DNA from: Candidatus Altimarinota bacterium
GTDB taxonomy: Bacteria; Patescibacteriota; Gracilibacteria; BD1-5; UBA2023
Direction of reading: 5' to 3'
DNA length: 64,000 nucleotides
Assembly (NCBI GenBank): GCA_028689205.1
Contig: JAQTWP010000001.1
Coordinates: 65,216-129,215 of the forward strand
Shown here: piece by piece, positions 8,730 to 20,590 of the stretch
Layout: every line of letters begins with the position of its first letter
Position numbering within the stretch: position 1 is the first letter of the stretch
The notes under the pieces: generated by a model
Told to the model about the DNA's origin: nothing
The model's input: the letters and a program-made list of their open reading frames with translations, nothing else
The model's database searches: none
Position numbers and translations under genes: made by a program

Positions 8730-9917
8730 ATGAAAAAATTACTTAATCTAATTATATTAATTCCTTTTATTGCTAATTCCTTCAGTTTATTATTCGCAGA
8801 TAAAGAAAATGATACTTTACAAATAAAAAAATTCATTGTTACAGCCTATTATTCACCACTACCTAATCAGCAATTCTATCTTAGAGGGAATTATGAAGAT
8901 GAGGTAATACTTAATTGAGAGTGAAAAAGATGAGCAAGTTGAAAAGAAGTCTATCCATGAATGCTTGCTGCTCCAAAGACTTATAATTTTTGAACAAAAA
9001 TATATCTTGATTGAGTATGAATTGGAACAGTTGATGATCGTGGATGAGCTATAGTTTGATCTTGAAGCAGATGATATGATGGTGATAGAATTGATATATG
9101 GATGTGATATTGAGATAGTTGACTAAAAAGAGCTCTAACTTGGTGAAAAAGAACTGTATATTGAAGAATTCTGGCTAATAATAAAGAAGAAATTCTACCT
9201 TCTATTACTATTGAAAACTTCCAAATCTGAAAAATTAATCTTGAGAACTTAAAAAATAATGTAGTTGGTAAAAATATTTCTAAACCCAAAAATTCAGAAG
9301 TTGAATTAGTTGTACCAAGTCAAATTTCCAAATATTCTTGAAGTGAGAATATCAAATATTTTCAGACTATTATGAAAAATCTTGGTTATTATAATTGAGA
9401 AATAGATTGAGTTTTTAGTTCAGATATATATCAAGTTGTTCTTAATTTCCAGCTAGATAATAAAGTTATTAATTCTTCTCAGGATAGGTGAGCAAGTAAT
9501 TATTGACCAAAAACAAGACAAACTCTAAATAATAAATATATTTCATACTTAACTCAAGAAAAAGAAAAGCAAGCTTTAGAAAAGAAAAAATCAGATGAAT
9601 TAGCATTGCTTGATTCAAAAATTGAATCTGTAATTAATAGTTTTTGAATACCAAAAGAAAATGAAATAGGTAACCATGTTAGACAGCTCCAGAAAACACT
9701 TAAGATATTAGGATATTTTGAATGAAAAGATACGGCTATCTTCTGAGAAAAGACAAAGGAAAGCATTCTCAAATTCCAGATTGATAAATGACTTATTATG
9801 ACTTCTTCTGATCTTTGAGCTTGAATGATATGAAATAAAACTTTATGAAAAATACAAGAAGATCTGAAAAATGCAGTTTCAAAAGATAATTCTATTATAG
9901 AAATGTTAGAGATTTAA
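8730..9917 (+). CDS. secreted 3D-domain protein with peptidoglycan-binding repeats
   Basis: 395 aa. Signal peptide MKKLLNLIILIPFIANSFSL. A 3D (RlpA/MltA-like beta-barrel) domain covers about residues 30-150: FIVTAYYSPLPNQ, MLAAPKTYNFGTKIYLDGVG, VDDRGGAI and DRIDIWMG supply the three characteristic Asp residues. Two peptidoglycan-binding_1-like units follow (residues about 205-260, IKYFQTIMKNLGYYNGEIDG; and about 315-385, VRQLQKTLKILGYFEG), separated by a Lys/Glu-rich coiled stretch. Probable wall-remodelling enzyme (lytic transglycosylase type) acting outside the membrane. Many Gly are TGA. Divergent from the minus-strand gene to its left. Confidence 0.85.
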
Positions 9918-9930
9918 TATTTTAGATTAT

Positions 9931-12900
9931 CTAAACATTACTTTCTTTATACTTTTCTTGATATCATACTAGTATAGGAAGAATTTCTAGTAATCTTTCA
10001 TAATCTTTTTTATCACTTTCGCTATATGTAAGTTTTTCTCATAGAATTTTATCTAAAATTTCAATACTAGTTTCTTTTGTATTAGCCTTAATAAGTTCAT
10101 ATTTATCTCTCTTTTTTTCTAATTCCTCTATACTAGCTGAAAATTCTGCAATTTTTTTATCTATTAATTGGATATCAGTTTTCATTATTTGAGTCTGAAT
10201 TTTTTTATATTCACCTGAATTTTCTAAGAATTTAACTACTAAATATGGATCAAATTGGATATCGTTATCAACTTCAACTCAATTTTTATTAATTGTTTCA
10301 AATGGAATATATGATACTCATTCATACAGGAATATATATGGTAAGTTTAATTCATTTTCTTCTACCTTTCTCCGTTTTTTTTCATCTGGATAAACTTTTC
10401 ATTCCTCATTTAATTTTAATCAAGAACATTCAATTAACTCATTATTAATATGAATTAATATTTGTTTAGTAGTCCATCAAGATCTTTTGTCATACACTCT
10501 TCTTGATGCAACTGCATCAATTACATCTGGAGAAGTAATTATTCTTGATGCAATTGGTATATTAATTCATAGAAGATTATTAAATATCAAATAATCTTCT
10601 ATTTTTATTTTATCTTCTGGAATTTTACTTAATTTTTCAATAGCTCCATCAAAGGTAAGATTAGGATCTCATTTTGGAGAATACCATTTACTATGATGAG
10701 CCATTCATTCAAGAATCCTTCTATTATATCATTCTTTTATTCAATACATTATTCATCTTCACGAATGAGAATTAATAATATTTTTTTCCTCAGTAGTTAG
10801 TTTTCATGGTTTTTTTAGTAAATTATCTGGAATAAATATTTTTCATAGGTCATGCAATGTTGCCTGGTTTGCAAGTTCTTGAAGTGCCTGCTCGTTGTAT
10901 CATAACATTTTTCATATTGCTACACTAAAATCTTTTACTCTATATGAATGACCTCAAGTATAAATATCTTTATTTTCCATTATTTGAATAGCAAATTTTG
11001 TCATATCTTTGAAATCCTGGAATTTTGAAGCGTAGTTTTCATATATATCAATTAACTGAATTACACTATCTTTAATATGATTATTTACTTGTCAGAATAT
11101 TGACATAAAAGAATCTTCATAAATATATGAATATTTGAATAATATATCAAAGTAAGCATTTTCTATTGTTGTAAACTTTTCGAACCTTCAAATTGTAGGT
11201 TTTTTAAATTTTGGTTCTATGGTTATAATACAAAGATTATTAAAAAGAGATTCTGATATTAATTTTCATATCTCTTTTTTAACATTTATATCGCTATTCT
11301 TTTTTTCATCAAACTCATTTCTTTGGATTCATAATATAAGTTTTGATATTCAAGAAGATAGTTTTTCTCTTTCTTCAAGTCTGAATAATTTTATTTGATT
11401 ATTAATTATTCTTTCTCATTTGTCTATAAGCTTATTTTTCTCTATTCAATCTGGATTTATTCAATCATTTAAAAATTCGAATTTTGCAAGATTTATTTTA
11501 ATTTTTCCAGTTATATCTTTTAGTTCTATAGGTAGATTATTTCAGAATTTTTCAAGAAAAATAAGATAATATGTTTTTGCTTTTTCTTGTTGAGCAGAAA
11601 TATCAGAAATTGAATAAACAAGGGCAATCGATAGATAAAGTTTTCAATAATTATATATAAAATTTTCTTTATTATTTCTTTTAATATAGCTTTCTATTTT
11701 TTTAATTAATCTATTACAAATTAGTTTGAATTCATTTTGATTACATACTGTTTCGCTGCAATTCTCATCTTTGCACATCTTAAGTTTTTGAGAAAATTTT
11801 GATAATATTATATCTATTGTTTTTATTTTGAATTTTTCATAATGGACATTTCAAATATTATCATCTTTTAATAAATAATTCAGAAGTTTTATTAAAATTT
11901 CTGTACCGAATTCACAAAATACTATAAGCCAATGAGTTATTATCATCTCATTATTGATAGGTTTATTTAATGTAATGAAATTTTCTATTACATCTTTATC
12001 ACTTGTAAGTCTTTTTTTATTTGTTCATAAATTATTATAAATATAGACTAGTTCATCAATACATAATATCTCTTGTTTTTTTAGATCAGAATTATCGATT
12101 CATAACTCTCTTAATTTCTTAATTTTTATTAATCTCGTATATGCAATATTTCATTGAGCTGTAATTTTAGCTCTATTTTCCATTTCATTTAGTTTTTCTC
12201 ATTCTAGATTTCAAAAATTAGCACTCATTCTAAGTAATAATCAATGAGTTATATTATCAATTATCTCATCCGTTTTTTGAATTACAGTATCTTTATTGGT
12301 ATTTTCATTTATTGAGATATATTCAAAATTAGATGAAAAATTATATAAGAACTTTCAATAATTGTCTTGTAAAAGATTCAGAATATGTAAATTTTCTTTG
12401 GATAATTGGTCTCAAAAATTTTTCGAATAATCAAAATATTTCTTATCTTTACTAGAATTTATTTTTTCTATGAATTCAGGGTTAATTTTTCCTAAAAAAT
12501 TCTCAATTACTTCTCTAGTTTTTGTAATTAATATTTCATGGAATATCTTTGATCATGCTGTTTTATCTTCCGTATTAATACTTAGAATTATTGTTAATTG
12601 ATTCAATATATTCAATACAGAACAAAAACGCTTTGTGTTAATATTATTTGGCGAACTTAGTAATTCCTCAGCTCTATGATTTACTAGATTATTAATTCAT
12701 ATTAAATCATTTTTTTTCATATCATCTATGAGATTGTATTCTTCTCATATTCAATGTAGGAATAATAAATATGCTATTTTTATATAGGGATCTCTGTCAT
12801 TTTCATATATATTCTCTATCGTAAAGTCAGTATATTCAATTAAATATTTACGAGTTTCTGGGTTTTGCCAAATTTCTTTGAATAATTTTTCTCATACATC

Positions 12901-13176
12901 TTTATTTTTTATAAAAAATTCTCTTTTAATATAACAAAGAAGAGTGAAAAATAATTTTTTTATATGTTCTGAATTTCAATTTTCATTAATTTTTTTTAAT
13001 ATTATTCAAAATATCTCTTCAATATCACTGGAATTTACCTTATCCTCTGGGAAATATTTACGTAAAAAAGACACCAAATCTGAAACTGATTCTGTAAAAT
13101 CTCCTAAATTTTCATTAGAATTTTCTTTGGTTTTTGTAATTTTCTTTACCAATATTTCAGATATTCTATTTTGCAT
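9931..13176 (-). CDS. large HD-GYP domain protein
   Basis: 1081 aa. About 730 N-terminal residues are helical, charged and unrecognised, without clear TM segments. An HD-GYP domain then spans about residues 735-925: GGHSYRVKDFSVAIGKMLGY, then the HD in NQATLHDLGKIFIPDNLLKK, then PGKLTTEEKNIINSH, RILEGMAHHSKWYSP and PDVIDAVASRRVYDKR. The metal ligands His, HD, His and HH are visible; the GYP tripeptide itself is not (YSPKG in its place). After it comes a basic region and a coiled coil (KIAEFSASIEELEKKRDKYE). The family includes cyclic-di-GMP phosphodiesterases and stress-type HD hydrolases. The stop TAG is 13 bases from the convergent 3D gene. Confidence 0.8.
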
Positions 13177-13480
13177 TATTTTTATATCTTGTAAACGTGG
13201 GTTAATATAATCACTACCTAGTCATAGTCAAATATTATTTTATTTTTTGTACTCCGATTTTAATTATAAACCAATAAATAATCTAAAATATATTTGACAA
13301 TATTTAATATATAGTGTCTAATATATTTATATAGGTTTTCTTTTACAACTTATATAATTTATAATTTAATCATATTAACGTATATGGCAGACTCATAAAA
13401 ACAAAAACATAAACAAAAACATATAAGTTTTTTTACTCAGACTATGATGTATTGTACATTAACTATAGTTTGAGATTTTT
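13177..13480. other. AT-rich spacer with no gene seen
   Basis: About 300 bases between the RNase R stop and the HD-GYP start. Very AT-rich, with an ACAAAAACATAAACAAAAAC simple repeat near 13400. No ORF, no strong hairpin and no convincing promoter other than generic AT-rich boxes. Confidence 0.6.
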
Positions 13481-15394
13481 TTATATTAATTCAAAATCCA
13501 AAAATCCTCTTGTTTTATCTGCTTTTATAACTTTTATTTTTATATTTTCTCAAAGATTCAGTTTCTTTTTGGTACTTATTTCTTCATAATATTTAGTTTC
13601 TTCGATGAACTTATATTTTTGGATTAATCATCTTGAACTTATGAATCATTCAATTCCAGATTCTAGTTCTGCATAAATTCAATTAGCGTTCAGTCAGCTA
13701 ACTTTGGCATCAAATAGTTCTCCAATATGTTTTTCCATATATTCAACTGTCTTGAGAAAAGTTATTTTCCTTTCTACTTCTTCAGCTTTTTGTTCATTAG
13801 AAGAACATAATTCAGCAATACTATTGAGAGATTTTTTGTATTTGAGAATTTGTTCATTATCCATATTTTTGTTCAAAAATTCTTTTATAATCCTATGAAT
13901 TTGCAAATCTGGATAACGACGAATTGGTGAGGTGAAGTGAGAATAATACTTCAATCAAAGTCAGAAATGCCCCAGAATTTTATCACTGTATTTCGCTTTA
14001 CTCATAGAAAAAAGCACTTGTTTACTAAGAAGATATTCTTCTTTTTTTCAACTTAAACTTGCTATAACCTCATTAAGTAGTAGGGGAGTTATATTATTTT
14101 CATCTATGAATATAGAATACTCTTCTAATATCTTTTTTAATTCCTGTATACTTTCTAGTGAAGGTTTTTCATGAATTCTATATAAAAATGGAATTTTTTT
14201 CTCGCTAAAGAATTTGGATATTTCTTCATTAGCAATAATCATGAATTCTTCAATAATTTTATGGGCAGCATTTCTTACTTGTTTGTAGACTTTGATAGGT
14301 TTTTTGTTTTCATCTAATTCAAGCTTAATTTCTGGGAAATCAAACTCCATTTTTCAGTCTTTTTTTCTTCTAGAGTATATTATTTTATATAAAGCATACG
14401 CTTTTTCTAGCATTTCTTGAAGTTCTGGATTTTTGCTAATTTGGGATGATTGTTCTATTTTACCTACAAAGTTCCAAACTTCATTATATGTCAATCTTGC
14501 CTTGCTTCTTATTACTGATTCTGCAATTTTGGTTTTTAGAATCCTTCAATTAGTTTTATCAATTTCTACAATAATACTAAGAGTAGCTTTATCTCAAGAA
14601 GTATTAAGAGAACATAGATTATCAGAGATTTCTTTTGGTAACATTGGAATAACTGAACCTGGTAAATATACACTTGTTCATCTTTTTTTGGCTTCAATAT
14701 CAAGAGGAGTTAGGAATTGTACATATTCAGCAACGTCTGCTATATGTACTCATAATTCATAATTTCCATTATCTAGGATTTTCACTCATATGGCATCATC
14801 AAGGTCTTTTGCGTCTTCTCAATCAATAGTTACAATCATTTCATTTCTTAGATCTAATCTTGTTCAGATATTTGATATCTCTTTTAGCTTTTTGGCGTCT
14901 GATATTACATTACTCGGGAAAACTATTCTGATATTATTCTGGATTAGAATTACTTTTTCTAATATATCTGAGTCACTACCTTTTCATAAAATTTCAATAA
15001 CTTTTCAGACAGGTTTTTCTTTTCATTTAATTATCTGCACAAGTATAATATCACCATCTGTCGCTCAAGCAAAGTCTTCTGAATATACGAAAATATCTTT
15101 TCCTCCAAAAGTATTATAAGCTCTTACGAATGCGAAATCTTGTGATTTTTTCTTAATAAAAGTTCCAACTATTGGTTCTGATGATCTTTTAAGAATATTG
15201 GTTACTATAGCTTCTGCTTTTTTTCATCAATCTTCAAGTTTTTTAATTTTTATCTCTACTAAATCTCATCCAAAAGCATTGTTCCTATCTCTTTTAAAGA
15301 TGAAATATTCTTTTTCTTCAGAATCTTTTACTACTCAAAAATTCTCATTTACTTGTCTGTAGATACCTTTAGTTGTGTAATATATTTTTTCCAT
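13481..15394 (-). CDS. rnr: ribonuclease R / RNase II family exoribonuclease
   Basis: 3'-5' exoribonuclease of RNA turnover; 637 aa, shorter than typical RNase R (about 700-810). N-terminal cold-shock-like regions (FIKKKSQDFAFVRAYNTFGG) lead to the RNB catalytic domain with IDGEDAKDLDDAIGVKI (the Asp cluster binding Mg2+), then LGVHIADVAEYV and RGTSVYLPGSVIPMLPKEIS. Further on is MKYYSHFTSPIRRYPDLQIH, the RNB C-terminal signature. The end, KTRGFLDFELI, closes a short S1-like domain. Divergent from the MFS transporter gene with 85 bases between. Confidence 0.93.
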
Positions 15395-15479
15395 TTTATG
15401 TTCATAAATTTGTAATTAATCTAATTATATGCTACTATTGATTTAATCAAATTATAATAAAACTAAATTTAAAAGGAGT

Positions 15480-17021
15480 ATGTCAAATTATGTTTCTGTA
15501 GAGAGTTGATTAGATGAAATTAGACGCAAGAATTTTTTCCGGTATTGAGCGATTTCATCTTTTGTTTGGATGTGTTTTCATTTCACTTTAGTGTTTTTCT
15601 TTTTATTACAATTAAAAAGTCCACTAGTTGTAGGTATTTTCCTTTGATTCGGTAATCTTGTGGCTTTTTTTGTTGATAGTCCAGTTTGAGTATTGCAGAA
15701 ATATTTCAATGCTAAAAAATTATTCCTGACTTCAGCATCAATGATGTTTATTGTCTCTGCAATTTTTTTATATTTTATGTTTTCGGCTTGAAGTATTGAT
15801 TTGAATGTTTCGCCACTTGAGCTACTTCAATTTTCTTGAGGTGCATTCCAGAAGATATTTTGATCACTACCGAATATTTTGCTTCTTGTTATTTCAGTTG
15901 TTTTTTATTGAATAATTAAAGAATTAAGTGATGTAACAAGCCTTTCTTATATTATGAATAATGCTGATCCCTCTGAATATAGTGAGCTTCTATCCAAGAA
16001 TAACATTTTCTCATGACTATGAGCACTTTGATGATTGCTTGCTTCTTGAATTATTCTTGCTTTTGATCCATTTTTAGCTGTTACTATTCTTGTTGGAGTA
16101 GTGGCTACTTTTATTGTTTTTATAATGAAATATTTTGATAATTCAAAAGAGGTTTTTAAAGTTAATGTTAATTTTGCTGATATCAAAAAACTTAAACTTA
16201 TTTCTCCAAAAGAATCTCTTGAATCTGTAAAACAATACGCTACAACCCAAATCCAAAAAACAGATTTTGGTGAAGTGGCCAAAAATATGAAGTATATTTT
16301 TCTTAAACCGATAGAAATTAAAAAATCAGTTAATTGGTGAGAAATCTTCAAAATCACAGTTGATGATATTAATTCGTTTTTTAATATTCTTTTCAAACCA
16401 CCTTATAGTTATAAATTACTGATTTTCTGAATAATTCTTACTGCATTTGGTTTCTGGGACACATTTGTAACTTCTTTCCTTATAGATTACCTAGACTGAA
16501 TTATAAAATGAAATGAAGAATCTTTAAAACAAGTATATCTCCAAACTGTAATGACCAGTTATGTCTTCATTGCAATACTAGCAATCCCCGCATATTGAGC
16601 TCAAATTCCATTTGTAGGATTATCCAAAAAAATCTGAACTTTCCCAGTTATGTTATTCTGAGTTCTAATATCGGGAATATCAGTCTTTATGTTCGGATTA
16701 GTTGATTCATTTTGAATAATTCTTATTCTCGGTATGATTAATAGCCTATGATATGCTGCCGCGATGCCACTTTCTCAATGAGATTTTTCAGATGAGTATA
16801 ATCAAGTTTACGCTTCCAAACTTAATCTAAAAGAAATAGATTCCAATGCTTCCTCAGCACCTCTTAAAATGCTTCTTAATCTGGCGAACGTAATATGACT
16901 TGTAATAGGTTGATTACTCGTGGCAGTATTCTGATATAATTGAACATTCTTCGTATTCTGAGCAGTACTTATATGAGTTTTTGTAACTAGTATAATAAAG
17001 AAAAAAGAGCGGAAATTGTAG
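15480..17021 (+). CDS. major facilitator superfamily transporter
   Basis: 513 aa, about 12 membrane helices in two halves joined by a long charged cytoplasmic loop (about residues 225-300, including KQYATTQIQKTDFGEVAKNM). The N half has SSFVWMCFHFTLVFFFLLQL and LGFGNLVAFFVDSPVGVLQK, a motif-A-like loop. The C half has GMINSLGYAAAMPLSQGDFS and GLVIGGLLVAVFGYNGTFFV. The N-terminal GALGGLLASG glycines are mostly TGA. AAGGAG lies almost directly against the ATG at 15480. Substrate unknown; the type resembles permeases of CPR bacteria annotated as MFS without substrate. Confidence 0.85.
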
Positions 17022-17042
17022 ATTAATTTGAAAAGGTAATAA

Positions 17043-17069
17043 AAAACTGGATTTTTGTAATCCAGTTTT
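17043..17069. terminator. bidirectional terminator hairpin
   Basis: AAAACTGGAT-loop-ATCCAGTTTT, a 10-bp stem flanked by A and T runs, placed between the convergent MFS gene and the prepilin-like gene. Confidence 0.8.
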
Positions 17070-17118
17070 CCTAATTAAATTATTTCATTAAATAATATAT
17101 CTTAATATTGAATTCTTT

Positions 17119-19089
17119 CTAATTCTTAAAGCATCTAATAGAAAAACCACTAGCACGAAAACGATAATCATTATAATTTTGCCAAATTGTATTCTGATTG
17201 AATTGTATATATAGTCAATTAATACCATCTGGAGATGAAGACCAATAATAACCATCGCTACCTCTATTAAAAACACCTCCGATATTCCGAGTAAGTAAGC
17301 CTGCAAAAGGCATTTTAAGTTTATTTCTAAAATCATTTCCTTCCGTAGTAGTTCAGGCAATATTCCAATATACCAAATCTCAGGCAGCTATTAAACCTCT
17401 CCATTCTGCATTTGTTGGTACATGATAATTATCAGGACAAGGTCATTTCATTTTAATTTTATCAGTAGAACCTTGATTAGAATATGTTGCAGTTGATTTT
17501 TCTACTTCTTCTATTCACCAATCATTTGCACTTCAAGCATTTGTTCAGCCTGGTGATTTCCAATCAGAAGAATATGCTCAATTTCAATTTACCCGGATAT
17601 TATTAGTTTTACCAAATTGATACCAATTTCAGTATGAAATATCTGTTGTTCATGCTAGTATAGTTCATACATTACATCCAGCTACAGTATATGATCATAT
17701 TATTATATCTCATATATTACACAATCATTGTTGTTGATATGTTAGTATTGGAGCTATTTCACAATTAACTCAACTATATCAAGGCTTACAAACATAATAA
17801 CATTTATTACTAGAAGTAGTTGTTTGATAAGTAGTATCAACTGTAAGACTAGTATTATTAGTAATAGTTGCATTAGCTGTAACTAATGAACCTATACAGG
17901 AATAGATTGGAGCTATTTCACAATTAACTCAACTATATCAAGGCTTACAAACATAATAACATTTATTACTAGAAGTAGTTGTTTGATAACCCACATTAAC
18001 TGTAAGGCTAGTATTATTAGTAATAATTGCATTATCTGCAACTAGAGTTCAATTACAAGAATAGGTTGGAGTTATTTTAGTTATACCCAAACTATTCTTA
18101 ATCAATCAACTACTTAAATCAGTCAAAGCAGTTCAACTAGCAACGAGAAGATTCTGAATTTCTGGAATACTTGTTATACTAGATCAAGAATAAGCATTTT
18201 TTAAATTACTAATCATAATATCAACATCTCAATTTGTTGCTGGAGATCAAGAGAATACTATATTAGTAGAATTAAAAGTAATATTACAAGGAGAGCTAGC
18301 TCAATTACATTGAAGTTTACCTTCTCAGAATGTATCATCATATACTAGATTACCAGAATTAGTTGTATCTACCACTATTAGAGAAGGTACTGCCAGAATA
18401 ACATTTATTACTCATGTAGAAGCTTTAGCTACTAGTCAATTGAAGTTACCATTGATGTAACATACTGTTCACGTAGAAGAAGCTCTTGCTTGTTGTATAT
18501 ATGGATTAGGTAATTGAAAGAAGTTTGAAACAAAAAGATTATTATTCATCTTTATATTATCTCTATATGAAACAGGATTCTCGAAGTTGGCTGCTATTTG
18601 GAATTCTCTTTTGTTTGATAGAAGTGAATATATATATGGTATATTAGTTAAAGGATCAGTTGGTTTCTTTGATATTGTTGATATTAGTTTAGTTGATTTA
18701 TCTCATAGTATTCATTGAGTCCATATAGTTCATCCGGAATAAGTTACATTAACTCCATTATCAGGAGTTGGATAAGTTCAAGCTTTTATTGAGAATAACT
18801 CCATACTCTTTTTAAGAGAATTAATATCAGTTACTCTTACTGTATCTCTAGAAGAAGATGAATAACTATTGAATGATAGGAATGCTATAGTAGATAATAT
18901 AGCTAGTATAACTATTACTACTATTAGTTCTACGAGGGTGAATCAAACCCTCACCCCGACCCTCTCCCAAAGAGAGAGGGAGATTTTGGAATTAATTTTT
19001 TGTTGATAGTTTTTGGTTTTTAGAATTTTAATCCCCTTTTGTTCCCCTTTGATAAAGGGGATAGAATTTTGTTTGTTTGAAATTTTCAT
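17119..19089 (-). CDS. modular type IV prepilin-like protein with EGF-like repeats and a FISUMP domain
   Basis: 656 aa surface or pilus-like protein. The prepilin signature G|FTLVELIVVIVILAILSTI begins only at residue 49 because the leader is very long (MKISNKQNSIPFIKGEQKGI ... SLSLWERVGVRV) and is encoded by repeat DNA. After the pilin helix come a pseudopilin-like domain (YPTPDNGV, DPLTNIPYIYSLLSNKREF), then two near-identical 53-aa Cys-rich EGF-like units (CYYVCKPGYSGVNCEIAPI), then a C-terminal FISUMP/DUF1566-like domain: PCPDNYHVPTNAEWRGLIAA, YYWSSSPDG and FSIRCFKN. ATG at 19089 is the only good start; no other ATG lies upstream in frame. Likely a minor pilin or adhesin exported by a type IV pilus-type system. 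Paralogues are at 35272-36948 and 49967-52016. Confidence 0.85.
17748..18066. repeat. 159-bp in-frame tandem duplication inside the prepilin-like gene
   Basis: Two head-to-tail copies begin at 17748 and 17907 with TTGGAGCTATTTCACAATTA. They are identical for roughly the first 85 bases and then diverge mildly. Each encodes one 53-residue module with the Cys pattern CYYVCKPGYSGVNC. The paralogue at 49967-52016 has one copy (CYYTCKPYYSGINC), so the duplication is recent in this gene. Confidence 0.85.
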
Positions 19090-19107
19090 AAATATGAAGT
19101 TAGGTAT
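18937..19107. repeat. translated repeat block at the prepilin leader (copy 1)
   Basis: About 170 bases nearly identical to 51808-51978. It contains CTCACCCCGACCCTCTCCCA-AAGAGAGAGGG (encoding SLSLWERVGVR on the minus strand) and a palindromic CCCCTTTTGTTCCCCTTTGA-TAAAGGGGA (encoding FIKGEQKG). Its GC content is well above that of its surroundings. The second element alone is present at 35299-35331. Confidence 0.85.
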
Positions 19108-19426
19108 AAAAAGTAATAAGGGTTGTTGGAAGATTTTTTGGTTGGTATTCTTCTTCTGTCATTTCGACCTTGTGGAGAAATCTCTTTTTAAGGCACTTTT
19201 GGAGTTATATTTACCTAGTTTTATTTTAAGTTTGTATTTTTCTACAAGATTTTTGTTTCAAACATCTTGATTTAAAGGGATTTCTCGTTCCTCGAAATGA
19301 CAGATGGTTTTTTGTTTGTGTTTCTCATATAAATAAAATTAGAAGTAAAAAATAAACTAAAAATAACAATAATAAATTTTACTTTCATATTGTATCTGTT
19401 TTTTTTTTGAAAAGTTTTATTTTAAT
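19108..19426. repeat. spacer with dispersed hairpin repeats
   Basis: No gene seen. Contains the pair TGTCATTTCGACCTTGTGGA-GAAATCTC (from 19156) and inverted GGGATTTCTCGTTCCTCGAA-ATGACAG (19276-19303), members of the TCATTTCGA...GAGAAATC family. A T-run at 19400-19408 follows the convergent end. Confidence 0.7.
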
Positions 19427-20392
19427 TTATTTCCATTCCATTTCTATTTCTCTATTTCTTATGATTTCTAGTTTCATAGGTTCTAGGAATTCTTGAATAT
19501 TAACTCATCTGACCATTATTTTTTGGTAGAATTCTCAGAATTTTTTGATAAAATTATTTTTATCAAAGCTGATTATTTTATCTCATCATTCGTTCATTAT
19601 TGATAATTTGTTTGCGAATTTACCCAGTAATTCCGTAACTCTGTCTTTATTTTTTCATTTTATCCATATATATACGAAGTCAGAATACGGAGGATATAAG
19701 AATTTTTTTCTTTCTGCTAGAGTTTCAATAAGAAAATCCTTATAGTTTCACTCTGTAATTATCTGTAGAATCCTATTATTTGGGGTGTAAGTCTGAATTA
19801 AGATATCTGCTCATCTTTTGCTATTATAGGCAATATTTATATATATTTTCTCTTCTATATTATATTCTCAAGATAGCATTTCTGCTTCGAATAAAGGAAA
19901 TACTATAAGTCATAAATTATCAAAACTTAGTGTATTAGCAATTTCTGTAGCTATAATTATGTCAGAATTTTTCACATCATCGATAAAAATTCACTCTTTT
20001 TTTATTTTATCTGAATCAAGCCTGTTTATTTTATAAGTTGGAAAAATCTTCGCTAGATTATCTTCCATTTTTTGTATTCAAATCCCAACTTGAATAAGGT
20101 TAGCTCCTTTACATTTGGGACAAATATTTGGAATATCTTCCGTTCTGTTACATTGGTGACATATAAGAATTGGACTTGGATATTTATGTACATGAAGTGT
20201 AATATCACAATCTGAACATTTAACATGATATCAACAATCCTTACAAATAAGCGCACTTGATTCTCATCTACGGTTCAAAAAAACAAGAACTCTTTTCTTT
20301 TCCTCAAGAGTTTTCGTTATTAAGTCCACTAATTCCTGGCTAATTAGTGGATAGATTTTCTGAGAATAATTAAGGTCTATTGTTGTTATCAT
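19427..20392 (-). CDS. PriA-like protein consisting of the C-terminal half only
   Basis: 321 aa, against about 730 for full PriA (the replication-restart helicase). The sequence starts within helicase lobe 2: LITKTLEEKKRVLVFLNRRG is motif IV-like. It keeps the zinc-binding region with all eight cysteines (CKDCGYHVKCSDC, then ICHQC and CPKC), GIGIQKMEDNLAKIFP and RLDSDK, and the C-terminal PPYSDFVYIW. The DNA-binding N-terminus, the P-loop and the DEAH box are absent. Upstream sequence to 20590 is repeat DNA with stops, so this is not a mis-called start. It could be a stand-alone primosome scaffold or a decaying gene; the reading frame is intact. Confidence 0.75.
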
Positions 20393-20444
20393 ATTTTTTA
20401 TTTAGGGCTTGTTTGATTTTTAGAATATTCAATTTATAAAAATA

Positions 20445-20580
20445 ATTGTCATTTCGACTAAAAGGAGAAATCTTCCTTCTTTTAAAAAATATGGAGGATT
20501 AAATTAATAGATCCTTCGACAAGCTCAGGATGACAAAAATGGTAGATTTCTCATTATCATTCGAAATGACAGAAAACTGT
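20445..20580. repeat. cluster of hairpin repeats
   Basis: Three repeat termini in a row: TGTCATTTCGACTAAAAGGA-GAAATCTTCC (from 20448), ATCCTTCGACAAGCTCAGGA-TGACA (20512-20536; identical to 43561-43585), and GATTTCTC...CGAAATGACAG (20545-20573). Lies between korB and the PriA-like gene. Confidence 0.75.
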
Positions 20581-20590
20581 ACGAATGATA

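Noticed and set aside
8866-8918. Reading TGA as a stop, giving a 62-aa protein at 8730
   Set aside because: The frame continues for 333 more codons with a complete 3D domain and peptidoglycan-binding repeats when TGA is Gly.
19013-19270. Open frame on the plus strand across the prepilin leader and repeat spacer
   Set aside because: It runs antisense to the prepilin start and through hairpin repeats; no protein-like features and not open in a code-25 comparison with the second copy.
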